NCBI GenBank assembly: GCA_965218865.1
Contig: CBDCME010000044.1
Location: 1-64,000 of the forward strand
Source: CBDCME01 sp965218865
Lineage (GTDB): Bacteria > Pseudomonadota > Alphaproteobacteria > JAAXGF01
DNA length: 64,000 nt
Direction: 5' to 3'
Under the pieces are notes generated by a model. It saw only the letters and a program-made list of their open reading frames with translations. It was not told where the DNA came from and did not search any database. Shown here piece after piece: positions 56,600 through 64,000 of this stretch (position 1 is the stretch's first letter; each line of letters begins with the position of its first letter). The position numbers and the translations under genes were made by a program.

Positions 56600-57547
56600 T
56601 TGCATGGGGTAGTCGTTTAGTCCGACGCCCAGAAACTCGTTCAGTGAACCGTGTGCATGGCTTCGCCATGGCTGCGGCCAGCGCTCTCGGACGGTGTCGG
56701 TCGGCGTTCCAGAGATGCCAGCGCATAACTGTCGGATACCCGGCTGGCGATGCCGCGGTAGCGTCGCAGGAAGCCCTGTCAGTTCGAACGGCTGTTGACC
56801 GTCTGGATGTGCAGGGCGCTGCGCCGTTCTCCGACGGAGAGATTGCGCCGTGGCGGATGGCCGCCGGGCTGCGGCGGGCGGGTAAAGCGGCGCGTCAGAC
56901 GAGCAAGGCATCCGGGGCAATGCCGGTTCGAGCGCCTCCTTCAGGCTATCGGCACGGTGCCGGCAGCGTCCGCTGAGACGTTCGCCGCCACGTCGGCGGC
57001 GCCAGAAGAGCCGGACTTGCTCCGTGAGATCCCGCCTTGCCGGCTTGTCCGCCGACAGCCGGCGCAGGCTGCAGGTCCAGTTTCCGGCTCCGCGAGGCCA
57101 GGCTTTCGAGCACGAAGGTCTCGTCGGCCTCGAGGATCCCGCCGAAGCCGGTCCGGAGTTGCCGGACCGCCTCAAGGATGCGGTGGCGCCAGCGAACTGC
57201 CTGCTCGGCGCGCCGACCGCCGATCCAGGCGCGTCGCGTTTCCGCTTGGCCAGGGCCTTGAAGGACAGCCAGCGCTCCTTGCCGATCAGTGCCCGAAAGC
57301 GGCGTACCGGTCAGCGCGCCGAATGCCCGCAAGCCTTGCACATGGCGCAGAGCGCGCCTTGCCGCGCGATGACCGCCGCCGGCCGCAGATGCGGGCAGCG
57401 CCGTGCTCCGTCCACGCCGAGTTCGATCGCCGCCAGCGAGGCCGCGCCCTCCGGCCGTCCCGACAGGGCCGCCATCACCGTCCTCGCGCTGGGCCGCGTC
57501 AGCCCGTCCACATGCGAAAGCCAGTCTCGAAACCGCTCGTGATCCAT
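56600..57547 (-). pseudogene. IS1595-type transposase remnant (second group)
   Basis: From about 57547: MDHERFRDWLSHVDGLTRPS, then a decayed zinc ribbon (CPHLRPAAV, CKACGHSAR) and, in other frames, RALTGTPLSG, RRAEQAVRWRHRILEAVRQL and GILEADETFVLESLASRSRK, which includes the first catalytic Asp. The C-terminal GFLRRYRGIASR survives near 56760. At least three frameshifts. It is unrelated in detail to the intact IS1595 transposase at 42204. Confidence 0.7.
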
Positions 57548-57962
57548 CTCCTCGCTCCCCTAAACAAACCGGGCACATTCTACCACAATGCATACCAAAT
57601 GCGAACTGAGCCTTCGGAAATCCCTCTCTGGATGAATCCAAAGCAATCATCTCGACCGGATTTACGATTCCGGTGTTCGGAATTAAGGAGCCGCAGAATC
57701 TGCTCGGCGCACCTGGTTCAAAAGTCTAGAATAATCAGGATTAATGTGAGCGGCAAGCGTCCAACGCCGGTTTTTTTATTTCCCCAGAAATATCCATGTT
57801 TTTGAGGGGTTGTATGAAATAAAACGCGGTATCGCGTTGAGTGATGTCGGAGAGACTCGCGCATTTCCTCAGTCGATATACTCGTGATCGTGGGTACGAC
57901 TATATGGCAAACTACTACCATTCGATTTGTGGACACTCTATTTCTGCAATCATTAAGTGACT

Positions 57963-58091
57963 GATCGAAAATGCGCCTCCGCGCATTTTTTGCGTCTGTC
58001 CCTCTCCCCCTCCCGACCACCCACGAGAGTATACTGATATGGGTGGCCGGGAGGGGGCGGGGGCCGGCGCCGCGTAGTTTTCGAACAGGCA
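57963..58091. repeat. Long GC hairpin repeat, copy 2
   Basis: Stem arms at 58006-58023 and 58040-58057, one mismatch, same loop as copy 1. It lies upstream of the 5-oxoprolinase gene. The region 57548-57962 before it holds no gene. Confidence 0.8.
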
Positions 58092-58306
58092 GTGCCAAAT
58101 TGAACATGATCTTATACTGAATAGGCGTCGGCCGAGCGCTGGTTCCGGGCCCGTCGGCGAGGGCCGCCCGGCGTCTCCACCGATGGGACCGGCGGAGGCT
58201 TTTTGGCGAGCCCCTGGCGCGCCCCGGCGTTTGCCGCCGCGGAGGCGCCTTTCTTGACGCCGGGACATCGAATCCCATGGTTTCCACGGCCCATGAAACG
58301 AATTCC

Positions 58307-61300
58307 ATGCCCATGACGCAGGCTTCCCGATGGCAGTTCTGGATCGACCGTGGCGGCACCTTCACCGACATCGTCGCCCGACGGCCCGACGGGACCCTGG
58401 CGACCCACAAGCTCCTGTCCGAAAACCCTTTCCACTACGACGACGCGGTGCTGCGGGGGATTCGCGACGTCATCGGCCTGGGCCCCGACGATCCCCTGCC
58501 CACGGACGCGATCGAGGCGGTCAAGATGGGCACCACCGTGGCCACGAACGCCTTGCTCGAACGCCAGGGCGAGGCGACCGTCCTCGCGATCACCAGGGGA
58601 TTCGCCGACGCCTTGCGGATCGGTTACCAGAACCGGCCGGATATATTCGCCCGCCACATCGTCCTGGCGGAACAGATCTGCGCCGAGGTGATCGAAATCG
58701 ACGCCCGCGTCGGCGCCCAGGGCGAGGAACTGCGGCCGCTCGACCCGGTCGCGACCCGGGCAGCCTTGCGGAAGGCCCATGACCAGGGCTACCGGGCGAT
58801 CGCCGTGGTCCTGATGCACGGCTACCGCTTTCCGGCCCACGAAGTGGCGGTCGCCGAGATTGCCCGCGAGGTTGGCTTTCCCCAAATATCGGTCTCCCAC
58901 CGGGTCAGCCCGCTGATGAAATTGGTCAGCCGCGGCGACACCACAGTCGTCGACGCCTACCTTTCCCCGCTGCTTCGCCGTTACGTCCGCCGGGTCGCGG
59001 CGGATCTCGGCGGGGCCCGCCTGATGTTCATGCAGTCCTCGGGCGGCCTCACCGGCGCCGAGCGTTTCCAGGGCAAGGACAGCATCCTCTCCGGACCCGC
59101 GGGGGGCGTGGTCGGCGCCGTCAAGACCTGCGCGGCGGCCGGAATCGAAAAGATCATCGCCTTCGACATGGGCGGCACTTCGACCGACGTCTCTCACTTC
59201 GACGGCGAATACGAACGGGCCTTCGTGACCGAGGTCGCCGGCGTCCGCCTGCGGGCGCCGATGCTGCGCATCCATACGGTGGCGGCTGGCGGCGGGTCGA
59301 TCTTGCGCTTCGACGGGGCCCGGATGCGGGTCGGACCACGCTCGGCGGGCGCCGAACCGGGTCCGAGGTGTTATCGCAAGGACGGTCCCCTGACGGTGAC
59401 CGACGCCAATCTCATGGTCGGCAAGCTCGTGCCGGACCTCTTCCCCAAGGTATTCGGTCCCGGTGCCGACCAGCCCCTGGACCCGGAAAGCGTCGCCACG
59501 GCCTTCGCCGCCCTGGCCCCGAAAATCAACCGCGCCGCCGGCCAAGGCCTGACCGCGGAGGAGGTCGCCGACGGCTTCCTGACCATCGCCGTCGACAACA
59601 TGGCCCGGGCGATCAAGGAAATTTCGGTCAAGCGCGGACACGACGTCACCGCGTACACTCTCTGCTGTTTCGGCGGCGCCGGCGGTCAGCACGCCTGCAA
59701 GGTCGCCGACGCCCTGGCCATGCGGCGAGTCATCATTCATCCCCTTGCCGGCGTCTTGTCGGCCTACGGCATGGGTCTCGCCGAGGTCCGCGTCATCCGC
59801 GAACGGGCCCTGGAAGCCGAACTCGACGCCAAGGCGATGACGCTTCTGGGCGAGACGTTTCCCCAGCTCGAGGCCGAGGCCCGGAAGGAACTGACGGCCC
59901 AGGGCCTAACCCCGGAATCTCTGGCCTGCGAGCGCAAGGTCCGGATGCGCTACGGCGGTAGCGACAGCGCCTTGGTGATCGACGAGGGGACGCGCCAGGA
60001 ACTGACCGCGCGTTTCGCCGCCGCCCACCAGCGGCGTTATGGATTCGTCGTGCCCGAGCGGGGTCACGTCGTCGAATCGGTTTCCGTCGAAGCCGTCGGC
60101 GCCGTGACCGCGGCGCCGGATTCCTGGGTTCCGGCGGACCGGGCCGGCCCCAAGCCGGTGACACGGGTGCGCATGTTCTCCGACGGCGTCCATCACCAAA
60201 CCCCGGTTTTCCAGCGCCGCGACCTGGGCGCTGGCGACCGCGTCACGGGCGCCGCCATCATCGTCGAGCGGACGGGTACCACCGTGGTCGAACCCGGTTG
60301 GCGGGCCGAGGTCTCGCCTCGGGGCGAGCTGATACTGACCCGGGCCCGGCCGAAAAAGCGCGCCGCCGCGGTGGGGACCCAGGCCGATCCGGTGATGCTG
60401 GAAGTGTTCAACAATCTGTTCATGTCGATCGCGGAACAGATGGGGTCGACCCTGCAAAACACCAGCCACTCGGTCAACATCAAGGAACGGCTGGATTTCT
60501 CCTGCGCGGTTTTCGACGGCGCCGGGGAACTGGTCGCCAATGCCCCCCACATCCCGGTTCATCTCGGCTCGATGGACGAGAGCGTCAAATCGGTGATCGC
60601 GTCCCGGCGGCCGACGATGCGCCCTGGCGACGTTTACGTGCTCAACGCCCCCTACGGCGGCGGCACCCATCTGCCCGACGTCACCGTCGTGGCCCCGGTT
60701 TTCAACCCCGCCGGCGACGAAATTTGGTTCCACGTCGCGGCCCGCGGCCACCACGCCGACATCGGCGGCACCACCCCCGGTTCGATGCCCCCGGGAAGCA
60801 TGTCCGTCGAGGAAGAGGGCGTCCTGATCGACAATCTCCAGCTCGTCGCCGCGGGACGCTTTCTGGAGGACGACATCCGCCGGGTTCTGGCGGCGGGACG
60901 GTGGCCGGCGCGCAACCCGGACCAGAACGTCGCCGACCTCAAGGCCCAGATCGCCGCCTGTGCCCGCGGTTCTCGTGAACTGCTCAACGTGGTCGCGCAG
61001 TATTCGCTGCCAACGACGCGGGCGTACATGCGCCACGTCCGCGACAACGCGGCCGAATCGGTGCGCCGGATGTTGCCGGGCCTGCGCGGCGGCAGCTTCG
61101 CCTACGAAATGGACGACGGCGCCGTCATCCGGGTCAAGGTCACGATCGACCGCGCGGGGCGGCGGGCACGAGTCGATTTCACCGGCACCTCGGCCCAACG
61201 CCCGAACAACTTCAATGCCCCCGGGGCGGTTTGCCGCGCCGCCGTACTCTACGTCTTCCGCACCTTGGTCGACGACGCGATCCCCCTCAACGCCGGTTGT

Positions 61301-61666
61301 CTGGAGCCGATCGACATCGTGATCCCCGAGGGTTCCCTTCTGGCGCCGCGCTATCCCGCCGCCGTCGTCGCCGGCAACGTCGAGACCTCACAGTGCGTCG
61401 TCGACGCGCTATATGGGGCCCTCGGCGCGATGGCCGCCGCCCAGGGCACGATGAACAATTTCACCTTCGGCGACGCTGGCCGGCAATATTACGAGACGAT
61501 TTGCGGCGGCTCCGGGGCCAGCCCGGACTTCGACGGCACCGACGCCGTCCACACCCATATGACGAACTCCCGCCTGACCGATCCGGAAGTTTTCGAATGG
61601 CGCTATCCGGTCGTGGTCGAGACCTTCGCCATTCGCCGGGGCAGCGGCTACGGCAGCCCCGCCTGA
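58307..61666 (+). CDS. 5-oxoprolinase / hydantoinase (HyuA-HyuB fusion), 3' truncated
   Basis: About 1119 residues. The HyuA-like half starts FWIDRGGTFTDIVARRPDG, with GTTVATNALLER, LSGPAGGVVGAVKT and AFDMGGTSTDVSHFDGEYER (ATP-binding, actin-like). The HyuB half starts around DPVMLEVFNNLFMSIAEQMG, with SVNIKERLDFSCAVFD, HHADIGGTTPGSMPPGS and TMNNFTFGD. The enzyme opens 5-oxoproline to glutamate with ATP. Family members continue about 60-80 residues beyond RRGSG; here it ends GYGSPA just before a hairpin repeat, so the C-terminus is lost. Starts at 58277 and 58313 are alternatives. Confidence 0.88.
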   Translation: MPMTQASRWQFWIDRGGTFTDIVARRPDGTLATHKLLSENPFHYDDAVLRGIRDVIGLGPDDPLPTDAIEAVKMGTTVATNALLERQGEATVLAITRGFADALRIGYQNRPDIFARHIVLAEQICAEVIEIDARVGAQGEELRPLDPVATRAALRKAHDQGYRAIAVVLMHGYRFPAHEVAVAEIAREVGFPQISVSHRVSPLMKLVSRGDTTVVDAYLSPLLRRYVRRVAADLGGARLMFMQSSGGLTGAERFQGKDSILSGPAGGVVGAVKTCAAAGIEKIIAFDMGGTSTDVSHFDGEYERAFVTEVAGVRLRAPMLRIHTVAAGGGSILRFDGARMRVGPRSAGAEPGPRCYRKDGPLTVTDANLMVGKLVPDLFPKVFGPGADQPLDPESVATAFAALAPKINRAAGQGLTAEEVADGFLTIAVDNMARAIKEISVKRGHDVTAYTLCCFGGAGGQHACKVADALAMRRVIIHPLAGVLSAYGMGLAEVRVIRERALEAELDAKAMTLLGETFPQLEAEARKELTAQGLTPESLACERKVRMRYGGSDSALVIDEGTRQELTARFAAAHQRRYGFVVPERGHVVESVSVEAVGAVTAAPDSWVPADRAGPKPVTRVRMFSDGVHHQTPVFQRRDLGAGDRVTGAAIIVERTGTTVVEPGWRAEVSPRGELILTRARPKKRAAAVGTQADPVMLEVFNNLFMSIAEQMGSTLQNTSHSVNIKERLDFSCAVFDGAGELVANAPHIPVHLGSMDESVKSVIASRRPTMRPGDVYVLNAPYGGGTHLPDVTVVAPVFNPAGDEIWFHVAARGHHADIGGTTPGSMPPGSMSVEEEGVLIDNLQLVAAGRFLEDDIRRVLAAGRWPARNPDQNVADLKAQIAACARGSRELLNVVAQYSLPTTRAYMRHVRDNAAESVRRMLPGLRGGSFAYEMDDGAVIRVKVTIDRAGRRARVDFTGTSAQRPNNFNAPGAVCRAAVLYVFRTLVDDAIPLNAGCLEPIDIVIPEGSLLAPRYPAAVVAGNVETSQCVVDALYGALGAMAAAQGTMNNFTFGDAGRQYYETICGGSGASPDFDGTDAVHTHMTNSRLTDPEVFEWRYPVVVETFAIRRGSGYGSPA

Positions 61667-61675
61667 CTGTCTGTT

Positions 61676-61806
61676 CGAAAACGCGCGGCTCCGGCCCTCA
61701 CCCCCTCCCGGCCACCCCTATCAGCATACTCTCGTGGGTGGCCGGGAGGGGGTGAGGGCCGGAACAGACGCAAAAAATGCGCGGAGGCGCATTTTCGAAT
61801 AGACCC
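61676..61806. repeat. Long GC hairpin repeat, copy 3 (inverse)
   Basis: Inverse of copies 1 and 2. The stem is 25 bases here (GGCCCTCACCCCC... at 61693-61717 with 61736-61760). It begins nine bases after the 5-oxoprolinase stop and probably marks where the gene's end was lost. Confidence 0.8.
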
Positions 61807-61840
61807 TGACCTTCCCGGCGCCGCGTTCGTCGGCCCCGGC

Positions 61841-62431
61841 CTACTGGGCTTCCTTGATCAGCTTGGCGGAAACGCCGAGTCCGGGCTTGCCGTCGCGGAC
61901 ACGGATAAACTCCAGCTCCATGCCGAGGCCGCTAAGGGTGCGGTTGTACTGGTGCAGTTCGTAACTGCCGTCCTCGGCGATGACCATGGAGTAGACGATT
62001 AGGGTATGGCCGGTGATCCGGGCCCAGGCCAGGCGCTCGCCGGCCAGCACATTGACCTGCTCGGCCGCGCGGTAAACGCCGTAACGTTCCGTGGCCATGA
62101 AGGAAGCGCTGCTCGACTTGCGCTTGACCTTGGGGTTGTCGGGATCGCCGCCGCTGCGGATCACGGTCGTCCAGGCGACCGTGAAGCCGGCGCCCCGGGC
62201 CGTGATCGTGACGTCGAGATCGCGGACCGTCATGCCGAAATAATCGCTGAGGTCGTTGCGAGCGATGCCGCTGCCGACGTAGCGCCCGACGAAGGCCTCT
62301 ATCGGCAGATCGGCTTGCGCCCGCGCCGGGCTCGAGGCCACCGCGACGCAGGCCACGGCGACGACGAGGCCGGTAAGCGAAAGCCCGAGACGCCGCTTCC
62401 CCCGGCAAATCCCGATTAAACCGCTGGTCAT
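61841..62431 (-). CDS. Secreted protein of unknown function (196 aa)
   Basis: ATG 62431 after GGAGGAAG. The signal peptide LGLSLTGLVVAVACVAVASS...ARA is cleaved before QADLP. The mature part reads EAFVGRYVGSGIARNDLSDY, MTVRDLDVTITARGAGFTVA and SSASFMATERYGVY, a beta-rich periplasmic domain, ending GVSAKLIKEAQ. This type is found as single-copy genes in alphaproteobacteria. The partner is unknown. The frame is intact, and ISAs1 copy C begins 73 bases upstream. Confidence 0.7.
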   Translation of the reverse strand: MTSGLIGICRGKRRLGLSLTGLVVAVACVAVASSPARAQADLPIEAFVGRYVGSGIARNDLSDYFGMTVRDLDVTITARGAGFTVAWTTVIRSGGDPDNPKVKRKSSSASFMATERYGVYRAAEQVNVLAGERLAWARITGHTLIVYSMVIAEDGSYELHQYNRTLSGLGMELEFIRVRDGKPGLGVSAKLIKEAQ

Positions 62432-62504
62432 CGCTTCCTCCCCGTCCACATCTTGGAACAAAGTCAGGTTAGCCCATGGCAGCGCGAGCCGCCAGGCGTA
62501 CGGC

Positions 62505-64000
62505 CAGGAACAATTTTTAGTCGCGGTTGAGGGTTCGGGATGAGTGGGATCGTGCTCGGTGCACGGGGTTCGGGGAGCCCCGAGCTTGCCTCGACGACGT
62601 CATGGGGACTGCTCGAAGCCACCGGACGGCGTTTTCGGATTCGACAGGCACACCGGTCCGCCCGCGCCGCTCGGCGGCACGTCCCGGTCCGGGGGAGAGG
62701 CGTGCTGTCTCAGGCGATGGGCGCGGTCATGATCGCGTCGAGGGCCTCCTGCGCCCGGGCGGCATAGTGCCGGTTGGCCTCGGGCAGATAACGGAAGCGT
62801 CCGTCGCAGCGCACGATGGCGATGGCCGCGTTGGTCAAGCAGGCGAGATTTCTGGGCAGGTGACGCACGTAGGCCCGGCATCGGTCTTCGTCGTAGGTGA
62901 AGTCGCGCACGTAGTGCAGGCGGTTCTCGATATGCCAGTGGTTGCGCACCAGTTCGAGCAACTCCTCGGGTCCGGCGCGCTCTGCGCCGAGCGAGGTGAG
63001 GCTCCAGGTCACCTTGATGCTGCGCTTGCCGGTCTTGAGGATCTCGCGTTCGCGCTCGATGCGCATGGCCTGGCGTCGCCCGTGGAGGTTGGCGTAGCCG
63101 TCCCACTCGGCAGCGGAGAGGTCGACGACGGCGCAGCGTCGGCGCTCGATGCGGCCATGGCCCTTGTCGACGGTTTCGTGCCAGAGCGCATCGCTGAAGT
63201 CGATCGCCTTGAGGTCTTCGAAGATCATCTCCTGGTTGTCCTTGACCGCGCTCATCACGTAGTCGGCGCGACGCCCGAGCAGGCAGCGCGCGGTCTCGTG
63301 CTGAGCGTGCATCGCGTCCATGGTGACGATCCGGCCTGTGAGGTCGAGGCCGCTGGAGAGTTCGCGCACGGCCGGGATTTCGTTGCTCTTGCGGTCGACC
63401 TCGACCTGCCCGAGGACCACGCCGGTGTCGTGCTCGACCGCCGCCACCATCATCCTGCGCCCGTCTTCGGTCTGCTTCGAGGCGCCGCGCAGATCCTTTC
63501 CGTCCATGGCGACCGGCGCGTGCGCGCTGCCATGCTGGCCGGTCCACTGGCTAATCGCGTTGTCCAGGGTCTCTGGCGGCAGGGCGGTGAGGGTCTTGTG
63601 GAAGGTGGTGATCGCGGGCGGGGTGTAGCGCTGTTTGGAAGGGCTCCAGAACGCACCCACCGCCTCGAGCTGCTCCTGGGAGAGCAGGGCGGCGAACTGG
63701 GCGAACGCGTTCACCCCCCGGTATCCGGCAAGCCGGGCGGCGACGGCGATCACCAGAATGGTGTTGAGCGCATAGCGCTTGCCCCGGGCATGGCGGTACT
63801 CGGGCACCTCACCCAGACACTCGAACAGGCTGCGCAGCCGGGGCGCGGCCATCGGCTCGGTGTGCTGCTCGGCGTTCCAGTGTGCCGGCATCCCGGTACG
63901 GCTCAGCGCCTCGGGGGCGCCGTCTGTCAGTCCGAACACGAAGACCTCCTTGGGCTGACCGTGGTGGCGCCAGCGCGCTGCCCCTCCGGGCTCACGGGCA
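62505..64000 (-). mobile_element. ISAs1-type element, copy C (runs off window)
   Basis: The left end CAGGAACAATTTTTAG starts at 62505. Sequence follows copies A and B to the window edge. The right end and duplication are outside. Confidence 0.9.
62710..64000 (-). CDS. ISAs1-DUF4338 transposase (copy C, partial)
   Basis: The open frame continues to the window edge. The DDE part is complete and unbroken (VAMDGKDLRGASKQ, MDAMHAQHETARCL, WHIENRLHYVRDF). It shares KRSIKVTW with copy B but lacks B's frameshift. The DruA-like domain lies beyond 64000. Confidence 0.9.
   Translation of the reverse strand, partial: AREPGGAARWRHHGQPKEVFVFGLTDGAPEALSRTGMPAHWNAEQHTEPMAAPRLRSLFECLGEVPEYRHARGKRYALNTILVIAVAARLAGYRGVNAFAQFAALLSQEQLEAVGAFWSPSKQRYTPPAITTFHKTLTALPPETLDNAISQWTGQHGSAHAPVAMDGKDLRGASKQTEDGRRMMVAAVEHDTGVVLGQVEVDRKSNEIPAVRELSSGLDLTGRIVTMDAMHAQHETARCLLGRRADYVMSAVKDNQEMIFEDLKAIDFSDALWHETVDKGHGRIERRRCAVVDLSAAEWDGYANLHGRRQAMRIEREREILKTGKRSIKVTWSLTSLGAERAGPEELLELVRNHWHIENRLHYVRDFTYDEDRCRAYVRHLPRNLACLTNAAIAIVRCDGRFRYLPEANRHYAARAQEALDAIMTAPIA

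Noticed and set aside
57640..57730. tRNA-like GGTTCAAAAG near 57717
   Set aside because: No acceptor stem or anticodon arm can be built around it. No tRNA or rRNA gene was recognised in the window.

Overview
The window looks like the chromosome of a high-GC alphaproteobacterium whose genome is decaying under heavy insertion-sequence load. The alphaproteobacterial placement is inferred from the ribosome/SRP operon ffh-rpsP-rimM-trmD-rplS, the TPP-riboswitch-controlled thiC, GC-rich codon use and many small alphaproteobacterial-type proteins. The load is clear from the sequence: three 1170-bp IS630-type elements, three copies of a 2.08-kb ISAs1-type element, a complete IS5-type element, a 3.6-kb IS1595-type transposon nested in an IS110 transposase gene, and remnants of IS3, IS5, IS30, IS1380 and a second IS1595-type element. 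Many genes carry one or two lesions (frameshift, in-frame stop, lost start codon, IS interruption). That fits recent relaxed selection, such as a host-associated lineage, although some single-base indels could be assembly errors.

Layout. 1-1.8 kb: AT-rich island between two direct repeats, with a truncated serine recombinase. 1.9-8.4 kb: lipid methyltransferase/CDP-alcohol phosphotransferase pair, a tyrosine integrase, a broken brnT-brnA toxin-antitoxin locus, a HicB-like gene and a decayed TPR gene. 8.6-12.4 kb: core SRP/ribosome/tRNA-modification operon. 12.4-14.5 kb: damaged receiver protein and adenylate cyclase. 14.8-17.5 kb: GST gene split by IS630, then an SDR. 17.7-22.3 kb: cysQ, a glutamate-receptor-like channel and a three-lipoprotein operon. 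22.5-28 kb: repeats, a nonsense-mutated inositol-phosphate synthase with a CDP-alcohol transferase, and IS30. 28-33 kb: a fatty-acid desaturase and several small or broken genes. 33-36 kb: IS5 and IS630 abutting inside a membrane-protein gene. 36-39.4 kb: a secreted winged-helix/NDUFA9-like fusion and an ECF sigma/anti-sigma/CpxP-like operon. 39.5-46 kb: nested IS110/IS1595 and IS630 copy 3. 46-48.2 kb: thiC with TPP riboswitch. 48.2-64 kb: three ISAs1 copies separating a coiled-coil secreted protein, a PilZ protein, two response regulators, a 3'-truncated 5-oxoprolinase and a secreted protein.

Most striking observations. (1) A 109-bp double-hairpin miniature element is present six times. It creates a CTAG target duplication and adds exactly 105 bp (35 codons). 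One copy sits in frame inside a signal-peptide winged-helix gene; another disrupts brnT. Removing each copy restores a sensible reading frame, which resembles the behaviour of Rickettsia palindromic elements. (2) The IS1595-type transposon carries a methyltransferase-HNH gene (frameshifted) and a tightly overlapping passenger operon (unknown protein, PIN domain, 53-aa protein). Its perfect 8-bp duplication shows that it landed in the last codons of an IS110 transposase. (3) The ISAs1-type transposase is fused to an N-terminal DUF4338 domain, the domain of the Druantia defence protein DruA. (4) Signal peptides precede a winged-helix-like domain in two paralogues, one of them fused to an NDUFA9-like epimerase domain.
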